Assembly: GCA_029932895.1 (NCBI GenBank)
Contig: JAOZPF010000217.1
Span: 1 to 5,047, forward strand
Direction of reading: 5' to 3'
DNA: 5,047 bases
Origin: Anaerolineae bacterium
GTDB taxonomy: Bacteria; Chloroflexota; Anaerolineae; B4-G1; DUEL01
The notes beneath the pieces were generated by a model. The model made no database searches, was not told the origin of the DNA, and saw only the letters and a list, made by a program, of their open reading frames with translations. Of the stretch, positions 1-5,047 are shown one piece after another. Within the stretch, counting starts at the first letter, position 1. Each line of letters starts with the position of its first letter. The translations under genes were made by a program, and so were the position numbers.

Positions 1-1
1 G

Positions 2-2260
2 GTCCACTTGCAGAACCGGGAGGCGGCGACGCAAAAGGCGCGGGACATTGTCAAAGCGGCGGTGGCTCGCGCCCGTTGGCTCTATGCTCAGGAGGAGGAA
101 CAGTTGCCCGTCGTCGACGCCGCCCTGGTCATCGGCGGCGGTGTGGCGGGTATCCAGGCTGCCCTCGACCTGGCCGACGCCGGTCACCAGGTTTACCTGG
201 TGGAGAAGGAACCGTCCATCGGCGGGACGATGGCCCGGTTGGACAAGACCTATCCCACGATGGACTGTAGTATATGAATCCTCGGGCCTAAAATGATGGA
301 TGTCGGTCGGCATCCCAACATCACCCTGATGGCCTACAGCGAGGTCGAGGACATCGCTGGCTATGTGGGCAACTTTCAGATCAAGGTGCGCCGCAAGGCG
401 CGTTACGTGGACGAGACCGAGTGCACCGCCTGCGGCGACTGCGCTGTGGTCTGCCCGGTGGTCAAGCCGGACGAGTTCCAAGCGGGCCTCTCTACCCGCC
501 GCGCGATCTATATCCCCTTCCCTCAGGCTGTCCCTTCGTCCTACATCATCAACGCCGACGAGTGCCTGGGCAACAACCCCATCGCCTGCGGCAAGTGCCA
601 GGCGGCGTGCGACAAGCAGTGCATCGACTTTGATATGCAGGATGAGGTCGTGGACCTGGAGGTCGGCGCGATCATCGTCGCCACCGGCATGGATGTCTAC
701 GATCCCACCCCGCTGGATGAGTACGGCTACACCAGCTACCCGAACGTCATCACCAGCCTCGAGTTCGAACGGTTGATCTCGGCTGGCGGACCGACGGAGG
801 GCCACCTGGTGCGCCCTTCGGATCGGCAACGGCCCCGGCGCATCGGGTTTGTCCAGTGCGTCGGTTCCCGCACCGCACTGACAGACTCAAACCCCGACGG
901 CAGGCGCGGCAACCCGTACTGCTCCAACATCTGCTGTATGAATACTATCAAGGACAGCCTCCTGCTCAAGGACCACTATCCCGACACCGACATCCTGGTC
1001 TTTTATATGGACATCCGCGCCTTTGGCAAGGGGTTCGAGGACCTGTATATGCGCTCCAGGGCGGAGGGGGTTCATTACCTCCGCGGCCTTCCGGGCGAGG
1101 TGGAGGAAGACCCGGAGACGCAGAGTCTCAGGGTTTATGCGGAGAATACTTCCAGCGGGCAGTTGGAGATGCACGAGGTGGACCTGCTGGTGCTCTCGGT
1201 GGGGGCGGTGCCGAGTCGAGAGACCGACCAGGTGCGCCAACTGCTGACCCTTTCCCGCACTGGCGATGGGTTCCTGATGGAGGCGCATCCCAAGCTCAAG
1301 CCCGTCGACAGCCCGACCAAGGGGGTCTATATTGCCGGTTGTGCCGAATCGCCCAAGGACGTCAAGGACTCGGTGACGCAGGCCAGTGCTGCCGCTGCCC
1401 GCGCCGAGGTCCTGCTGAGCGCGTCCAAGACCAAGGTAGAGGCGATCACTGCCGTGGTCGACGAGGAGCTGTGCAAAAAGTGCGGTCGCTGCGCCGAGGT
1501 TTGCCCCTTTTCGGCTATCCTGTGGAGAAAGGGCGAGGTCGCCCACGTCGTCAGCGCCGCCTGCGCTGGTTGCGGCACCTGCGCTGCCGAGTGTCCCTTT
1601 GGCGCGATTGTGATGCGCCACTTTACCGACCAGCAGATCTATGCCATGATCGACGCCATTCTGGAGGAGAACCCGCTGGAAAAGGTTCCCGTCTTTGCCT
1701 GCAACTGGTGCTCCTACGCTGGCGCCGACACGGCGGGCACTGCCCGCCTCCAGTACCCGCCCAACGCCCGCATCATCCGCACCATGTGCTCCGGTCGCGT
1801 CAATCCTGCTTTCGTCTGGTACGCCTTCCAGAAGGGCGCGCCGGTGGTGCTCGTCTCTGGGTGCCACTATGTGGACTGTCACTATATCAGTGCCAACCGG
1901 AACACTGTGCGCCGGGTGGACGCGCTGTGGGAGGGGCTGGAGAAGGCAGGGGTGCGGCCCGAACGGTTGCAACTGGATTGGTGCAGCGCCGCCGAGGGGC
2001 AAAAGTGGGCCCGTGTGATGCGTGAAGTGGAGGGGCTGCGCGCGAAGGTAACAGCGGAGGAGGTGGAACGGACGCGGGAACTGCTCCAGGACAAGAAGGT
2101 CCCGACGACGAGCAAGGTATACCGACTGAAGGAACCGCGGTCGGTCACGATGCGCTGCTATCGCTGCGGTCACGAATGGGGAGCCATGTTCGATCCCGCC
2201 TCCGACGAGGAGCGGATGTGCCCACAGTGTCGCAGTAATAGTGTGAGGGTGCTGTTGTAG
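2..2260 (+). CDS. hdrA: Selenocysteine-containing HdrA-like subunit fused to MvhD and a zinc ribbon (5' partial)
   Basis: HdrA is the FAD subunit of heterodisulfide-reductase-type complexes, a cytoplasmic flavin-based electron bifurcator working with HdrBC and a hydrogenase, formate dehydrogenase or other donor. The reading frame is open from the window edge; the N-terminus is missing and 752 residues remain. In partial numbering they are: GGGVAG FAD-binding motif (45-50); CSIU (89-92), Sec encoded by TGA; inserted ferredoxin region with CTACGDCAVVCP (Cys 141,144,147,151) and Cys 188,196,199,203; the rest of the flavoprotein domain with CSNICC (307-312) and IAGC near 447; two C-terminal 4Fe-4S sites (491-501, 521-531); an MvhD domain from about 560 with Cys 567,570,596,621,626,661; and a zinc ribbon (719,722,740,743). 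MvhD normally passes electrons from the donor to HdrA, so here the two are covalently joined. The ATG at 293 has no Shine-Dalgarno sequence, which argues against a separate second gene. No HdrB or HdrC follows; partners may lie upstream. Family assignment is firm; physiological partners are unknown. Confidence 0.93.
275..277 (+). other. In-frame UGA read as selenocysteine
   Basis: The TGA is flanked in one frame by DCSI upstream and ILGPKMMDVGRHP downstream. HdrA homologues read DCSxC-IL-PKM here, so the TGA replaces exactly one residue, the conserved second Cys. Cys is the usual counterpart of Sec, and TGC or TGT differs from TGA by one base. HdrA is an established selenoprotein in methanogens such as Methanocaldococcus jannaschii. 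TGA ends the protease and ATPase genes normally in this window, so the whole code has not been changed. A Cys-to-stop mutation or a base-call error would look similar, but the hairpin just downstream favours recoding. Confidence 0.86.
298..315 (+). promoter_or_regulatory. Bacterial-type SECIS hairpin
   Basis: The arms GGAUGUC (298-304) and GGCAUCC (309-315) pair over 7 bp, with one U303-G310 wobble, and close a GGUC tetraloop (305-308). The loop starts 27 nt after the UGA. Bacterial SECIS elements lie inside the coding region just after the UGA, with a G in the first two loop positions. The E. coli fdhF element also has a GGUC loop. The bulged U of fdhF is not obvious here, although weak pairing at U303 might substitute. 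An outer helix, 294-298 with 319-323, could form as an alternative or partial extension. The stem lies in codons for MDVGRHP, so it is constrained by both protein and RNA. SelB binding is inferred. Confidence 0.75.
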
Positions 2261-2360
2261 AGCGACTCCGTGGCTTGTGATAGCGCTCATCTTTCTGCAG
2301 GTCGAGTTCGCTTCGCGCTGGCCCATCACTGCTGCGGCGAGTAGGGGCGTCCAGGGCGAC

Positions 2361-2389
2361 GTGGCGGGAAACGCGGATGGGTGTATAAT
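2361..2389 (+). promoter_or_regulatory. Candidate sigma-70-type promoter, distal to htrA
   Basis: A perfect -10 box TATAAT (2384-2389) is preceded directly by TG. A weak -35 candidate, GTGGCG (2361-2366, three of six matches to TTGACA), is 17 nt upstream. Transcription would start near 2396 and give a leader of about 210 nt before htrA. The perfect -10 is striking in such GC-rich DNA; the poor -35 limits confidence. Confidence 0.45.
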
Positions 2390-2438
2390 GCTCCTGGGCC
2401 TTGCGGGCCGGCCCTGGGCTGGTGATCTTGGCCGATGG

Positions 2439-2468
2439 TTAACATGCTTTTAGCGCTTTTCTTATGTT
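2439..2468 (+). promoter_or_regulatory. Candidate sigma-70-type promoter, proximal to htrA
   Basis: TTAACA (2439-2444) matches five of six -35 positions. TATGTT (2463-2468), after an 18-nt spacer, matches four of six -10 positions, including the key TA and the final T. The pair lies in an AT-rich patch. Transcription would start near 2475, leaving a leader of about 130 nt that carries both downstream hairpins. It could act with, or instead of, the TATAAT promoter upstream. Confidence 0.35.
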
Positions 2469-2503
2469 GCTCTAATACAAGGGAATCATAATACCATTCA
2501 CGA

Positions 2504-2535
2504 CTGGCGGTTTGGCGGTAGCCAAGCCGCGCCAG
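2504..2535 (+). other. Strong leader hairpin 1
   Basis: The inverted repeat pairs CTGGC (2504-2508) with GCCAG (2531-2535). After a 2-nt bulge (2529-2530) it continues GGTTTGGC (2509-2516) with GCCAAGCC (2521-2528), closing a GGTA loop. This gives 13 pairs including one G-U wobble. No T-tract follows, so it is more likely leader structure or a binding site than a terminator. I do not recognise a known riboswitch class. Confidence 0.45.
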
Positions 2536-2541
2536 AACGAG

Positions 2542-2570
2542 GACCGGGCCTCCCCAGGGGCCGGGTCTTT
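2542..2570 (+). terminator. Leader hairpin 2, terminator- or attenuator-like
   Basis: GACC (2542-2545) pairs with GGTC (2564-2567). After one G-G mismatch, GGCCTC (2547-2552) pairs with GGGGCC (2557-2562), leaving a CCCA loop. The helix is followed at once by TTT and then GGG. The short T-run makes a weak intrinsic terminator. Lying between the candidate promoters and htrA, it could attenuate the operon, or act as a late terminator for readthrough from hdrA. Confidence 0.4.
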
Positions 2571-2591
2571 GGGTGTTGGGAGAATATTCGG

Positions 2592-2599
2592 AAGGGAGG
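2592..2599 (+). promoter_or_regulatory. Shine-Dalgarno sequence that sets the htrA start
   Basis: AAGGGAGG ends 6 nt before the ATG at 2606. An in-frame GTG at 2573 would add 11 residues, but it would place this sequence inside the coding region and has no comparable site upstream, so the ATG at 2606 is preferred. Confidence 0.75.
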
Positions 2600-2605
2600 C
2601 CCAAA

Positions 2606-3835
2606 ATGGGCAGATCATCGAATGGGCGCATGTTGGCCCTGTGGATCGCGGTGGGGTTTCTGGTGCTGGTATTGATGTGCGGGAGCTGTCTGGTGGGTGG
2701 GCTCCTGGTGCGTCAGGTGGGCGGTTTCCTGCCGGCGGAGGCTCCTACTGCAGCTCCCACCGTCGCTGCGGCCCCGCCAACAGCAGCTCCCGTCGTCGTT
2801 CCCACCAACGGCGACGCGGAAGAGCAGTTGGTGGCTGCTGTCTACCAGCGCGTGGCCCCGTCGGTGGTCCACATCCGCGTCGTGCAACGTATCTCGGGGA
2901 ACGGCCCCGACTTTGGATTCATCCATCCCCCCGCCGGCTCATTTATGCAGGGAGAAGGATCCGGTTTCGTCTGGGATACGAGCGGTCATATCGTGACCAA
3001 CTACCACGTGGTCGAGGACGCGGAACAGGTCGAGGTGACCTTTCTCGATGGCTCCCGCGTCCTGGCCGAGGTGGTGGGCACCGACCCCGATTCGGACCTG
3101 GCTGTGCTGCAAGTGGATATGCCCGCCGAGCGGCTATTCCCGGTGGCGCTGGGCGATTCGGACGCGCTCTTTGTCGGCCAGCGGGCCATCGCCATTGGTA
3201 ATCCCTTTGGTCAAGAGTGGACACTGACAGTTGGGATCATCAGCGCTCTGGGGCGAACGATGTCTTCAGGCACAAGTCGCTTTAGCATCCCCGAGATGAT
3301 CCAGACCGACGCGGCGCTCAATCCTGGTAACTCTGGCGGTCCATTGCTCGATAGTGCCGGCAATGTGATCGGCGTCAATGCGATGATCATTTCACGGATG
3401 CAGGCCTCGGCTGGGGTGGGCTTTGCTATCCCTGTCAACGTCGTCAAGCAGGTAGTGCCGGAGCTGGTGGAGAACGGCCACTACACGTACCCATGGCTCG
3501 GCATCTCCGGTCGCGACCTGGACCGGGACGCCGCCCTCGCGATGAATCTTTCGGCGGATCAGTGGGGGGCGTTGGTGATCGAGGTCGTGGATGGTGGCCC
3601 CGCTGCCGCGGCCGGGCTGCAGGGATCGGACGACACGTATACCTTCTACGGCGACGAGATTCCCATCGGTGGCGACGTCATCACCGCTATCAACGACACC
3701 CCGGTCCGCACGATGGATGACCTGATCGTCTACCTGGTCGAAAAGACCCAGCCTGGTCAACGGGTCACTCTCACCGTGCTGCGCGACGGGGCAGAGCGCC
3801 AGGTCGAGGTCACGCTGGGCGAACGCCCGCGCTGA
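2606..3835 (+). CDS. htrA: Membrane-anchored HtrA/DegP-type serine protease with one PDZ domain
   Basis: HtrA proteases degrade or refold damaged proteins at the cell envelope. The product is 409 residues. It starts with a short basic stretch and one hydrophobic segment (about 9-35), best read as an uncleaved membrane anchor that exports the rest. An Ala/Pro/Thr-rich linker follows (about 44-67). The trypsin-like domain carries the full catalytic triad: His134 in VTNYHVV, Asp164 in DSDLAVL, and Ser243 in NPGNSGGPLL. A single PDZ domain fills about 294-404, starting near PWLGI and containing GGDVITAIN; it would bind peptides and control activity. Length and architecture fit the one-PDZ DegS/HtrA form. 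The gene leads a probable operon: the ATPase gene begins 29 nt downstream, and a structured leader precedes it. The Cys pair in CGSC within the anchor does not match a lipobox. The family call is firm; the substrate is unknown. Confidence 0.95.
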   Translation: MGRSSNGRMLALWIAVGFLVLVLMCGSCLVGGLLVRQVGGFLPAEAPTAAPTVAAAPPTAAPVVVPTNGDAEEQLVAAVYQRVAPSVVHIRVVQRISGNGPDFGFIHPPAGSFMQGEGSGFVWDTSGHIVTNYHVVEDAEQVEVTFLDGSRVLAEVVGTDPDSDLAVLQVDMPAERLFPVALGDSDALFVGQRAIAIGNPFGQEWTLTVGIISALGRTMSSGTSRFSIPEMIQTDAALNPGNSGGPLLDSAGNVIGVNAMIISRMQASAGVGFAIPVNVVKQVVPELVENGHYTYPWLGISGRDLDRDAALAMNLSADQWGALVIEVVDGGPAAAAGLQGSDDTYTFYGDEIPIGGDVITAINDTPVRTMDDLIVYLVEKTQPGQRVTLTVLRDGAERQVEVTLGERPR

Positions 3836-3864
3836 GTCCACACTGTTGGCGTGAGGAGGAACCC

Positions 3865-4785
3865 ATGATCAATGTCACCAACCTCTCCAAATCCTACGGC
3901 CCCATCCAGGCACTGCAGGGGGTCAATTTCCACATCGCCCCTGGCGAGATCGTCGGGCTGCTGGGGCCCAATGGGGCCGGCAAGACCACCACGATCAAGA
4001 TCCTGACAGGTTACCTGCAGCCTGACGACGGCGCTGTGCTGATCGACGGCCTGGACGTGCTGACCCACACCAGGGAGGTGCAGGCGCGGATTGGCTATCT
4101 GCCAGAGAGCGCGCCGCTCTACCCTGAACTATCCGTCCAGTCCTACTTGAGGATGATTGCCGACCTGCGGCAGGTGCCGGAGGAGGAGATGGCGCTGCGA
4201 TTGTCGGAGGCGGTCCGCGCCACCGGCCTGGTCGACCAACTCACGCGGCCCATCGGCCACCTGAGCAAGGGGTACCGCCAGCGTGTCGGTCTGGCGCAGG
4301 CGATCCTCCACCAGCCCAAACTCCTGATCCTTGATGAGCCCAGCTTGGGGTTGGACCCGACCCAGATTGTCGAGATGCGGAACCTGATCCGCCGCCTGGC
4401 GCAGCGCAGCACGGTCCTTTTCTCCACGCACATTCTCTCCGAGGTTGAGGCGCTGTGCGACCGGGTTATCATCCTGATCAATGGCCGAGTTCGAGCCGAT
4501 GCCCGCCTCTCGGAACTAGCCGCCACGCCCCACGCTATCCTGGTGCTGGAAGACGCGCCCCCTGGCGTGGACAGCGTGTTGCGCGGCCTGGACGGCGTGC
4601 AGGGCGTGGAGAGGGTCGAGAGCGGGGATGGGTACCCCGCCTACCGCGTTCTCGCGGCAGGGGGGCGGGACCTCTGCCCGGCGATCTATCACCTGGCGCG
4701 GGAGCAGGACTGGCCGCTGCGCGAGCTGCGGCGAGATGTGCGCACGTTGGAATCGGTCTTTAACGAGCTGGCCACGGCGGCCTGA
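3865..4785 (+). CDS. ABC-transporter ATP-binding protein, GldA-like
   Basis: This is the cytoplasmic ATPase of an ABC-2-type transporter, powering movement by the permease encoded next. Its 306 residues hold Walker A GPNGAGKTT (34-42), signature motif LSKGYRQR (133-140), Walker B LLILDEP (153-159) with catalytic Glu158, a GLDP D-loop, and the switch His189 in STHIL. The Q-loop has Glu81 (GYLPES) where many ABC ATPases have Gln; this is common in the GldA/CcmA/NosF group and does not suggest inactivity. Residues from about 220 form the variable C-terminal domain of this group. AGGAGG (3854-3859) lies 5 nt before the ATG. The GldA resemblance rests on the LPESAPLYPELSV stretch and the GldF-like neighbour. 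Bacterial GldA homologues are widespread outside gliding bacteria, so motility should not be inferred. The cargo is unknown. Confidence 0.93.
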   Translation: MINVTNLSKSYGPIQALQGVNFHIAPGEIVGLLGPNGAGKTTTIKILTGYLQPDDGAVLIDGLDVLTHTREVQARIGYLPESAPLYPELSVQSYLRMIADLRQVPEEEMALRLSEAVRATGLVDQLTRPIGHLSKGYRQRVGLAQAILHQPKLLILDEPSLGLDPTQIVEMRNLIRRLAQRSTVLFSTHILSEVEALCDRVIILINGRVRADARLSELAATPHAILVLEDAPPGVDSVLRGLDGVQGVERVESGDGYPAYRVLAAGGRDLCPAIYHLAREQDWPLRELRRDVRTLESVFNELATAA

Positions 4786-4811
4786 CCCCGCGAACCGATG
4801 AGGAATGGGCT

Positions 4812-5047
4812 ATGAGACAGACGATCGCAATGGTACGTAAAGAGTTGGAAGGGACCTTTGGGTCACCGATGGCGCTCATCTTTGTGGGGGCGTTCTTGGC
4901 GGTGACTCTTTTTTCCTTCTTCTGGGTGGATACTTTCTTTGCCCGCGGCATCGCCGACGTGCGGCCGCTCTTTCGCTGGATGCCGCTGCTGATGATCTTT
5001 TTGGTGGCGGCGCTGACGATGCGCCAGTGGAGCGAGGAGCAACGGGC
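4812..5047 (+). CDS. ABC-2-type permease, GldF-like (3' partial)
   Basis: The frame opens at an ATG 26 nt after the ATPase gene and runs off the window end without a stop, giving 78 complete codons. GAGGAA (4800-4805) is the ribosome-binding site, 6 nt before the ATG. The product begins MRQTIAMVRKELEGTFGSPM, the amphipathic start typical of ABC-2 permeases, where KEL precedes a first membrane segment at about 20-40. A second segment lies near 57-70 and ends in LTMRQWSEEQR, matching the LTMRLWAEE-type motif of GldF-like permeases. It would form the membrane channel paired with the upstream ATPase. A GldG-like substrate-binding gene often follows in such clusters, but that lies outside this window. 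Confidence 0.88.
   Translation, partial: MRQTIAMVRKELEGTFGSPMALIFVGAFLAVTLFSFFWVDTFFARGIADVRPLFRWMPLLMIFLVAALTMRQWSEEQR

Larger units (their letters stand above)
2261..2605. other. Intergenic region between hdrA and htrA
   Basis: This 345-nt stretch has no convincing gene on either strand. Its first 100 nt show no strong terminator for hdrA, only a weak 5-bp pairing (2260-2264 with 2284-2288, 19-nt loop) followed by ATCTTT. A perfect TATAAT occurs at 2384-2389 and a 10-bp palindrome, GGGCCGGCCC, at 2405-2414. An AT-richer patch (about 2436-2500) contains TTAACA and CATAAT (2487-2492). Two GC-rich hairpins then fill 2504-2567, before the Shine-Dalgarno sequence of the protease gene. The layout suggests promoters plus a structured 5' leader for the downstream operon. 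Confidence 0.6.

Noticed and set aside
8..277. Treating hdrA as a pseudogene broken by a nonsense mutation
   Set aside because: There is only one stop, at the exact position where Sec or Cys is expected, no other disruption over about 750 codons, and a SECIS-like hairpin follows.
275..277. Genome-wide reassignment of TGA to Trp or Gly
   Set aside because: TGA ends the htrA and ATPase genes at sensible places, Trp is encoded by TGG throughout, and the aligned residue in HdrA is Cys.
293..2260. Treating the larger hdrA piece as a separate gene starting at ATG 293
   Set aside because: It has no ribosome-binding site, begins inside a conserved motif, and the upstream frame supplies the missing flavin-binding portion in the same frame.
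2260..2295. Possible intrinsic terminator just after hdrA
   Set aside because: Only five base pairs close a 19-nt loop, followed by a poor T-run; too weak to call.
887..2329. A 480-codon open frame on the - strand, opposite hdrA
   Set aside because: It lies almost wholly opposite a clearly conserved + strand gene, shows no recognisable domain, and is rich in His, Arg and Gly as expected for a mirror frame in GC-rich DNA.
2290..2330. T-loop-like GAGTTCGC suggesting a tRNA
   Set aside because: No acceptor stem, D arm or anticodon arm can be drawn around it.
2391..2420. GGGCCGGCCC palindrome with nearby repeated CTGGGC
   Set aside because: The palindrome has no loop, the repeats are short, and such motifs arise easily in GC-rich DNA; no terminator or operator could be supported.
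2485..2498. CATAAT (2487-2492) as a third -10 box
   Set aside because: It matches five of six positions, but no acceptable -35 lies 15-19 nt upstream; the nearest TTG is only 14 nt away.
2326..2631. A 101-codon open frame on the - strand covering the intergenic region
   Set aside because: It overlaps the htrA start and the leader hairpins, has no recognisable motif, and its Pro/Gly/Arg-rich composition follows from GC content.
4096..4110. Glu instead of Gln in the ATPase Q-loop as a sign of inactivity
   Set aside because: This substitution is common in the GldA/CcmA/NosF-type group, and all catalytic motifs are intact.

Overview
The window is about 5 kb of GC-rich bacterial DNA. All recognisable genes lie on the + strand, in two transcriptional blocks separated by a 345-nt non-coding gap. 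The gene set suggests an anaerobe or facultative anaerobe, and a Chloroflexota (Anaerolineae-like) origin is my best guess. The reasons are an HdrA-MvhD fusion of the type seen in Chloroflexota and sulfate reducers, a TATAAT-type promoter in otherwise GC-rich DNA, an HtrA protease with an Ala/Pro/Thr linker, and a Gld-type ABC transporter. This is an inference from protein style, not a measured placement.

Block 1 (2-2260) is the 3' part of one gene for an electron-bifurcating HdrA-like iron-sulfur flavoprotein fused to an MvhD domain and a C-terminal zinc ribbon. Conventional reading splits it at an in-frame TGA (275-277) into an 89-codon piece and a 655-codon piece. The two pieces are in the same frame. 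The TGA sits exactly where HdrA proteins carry the second cysteine of their DCSxC motif, giving Cys-Ser-Ile-UGA, and homology continues without a break on both sides. Twenty nucleotides after the TGA is a 7-bp hairpin with a GGUC tetraloop, the apical loop also found in the Escherichia coli fdhF SECIS. I read the gene as a selenoprotein with a C-x-x-U motif, and this is the main discovery in the window.

The gap (2261-2605) holds two candidate promoters and two strong tandem hairpins that would form a structured leader for block 2.

Block 2 (2606 to the end) is a probable operon. It contains a membrane-anchored HtrA/DegP-type serine protease with one PDZ domain, a GldA-like ABC-transporter ATPase, and the start of its GldF-like ABC-2 permease, cut by the window edge. 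Gaps are 29 and 26 nt, each with a good Shine-Dalgarno sequence. The protease and transporter act at the cell envelope. No functional link to the HdrA gene is evident beyond adjacency.
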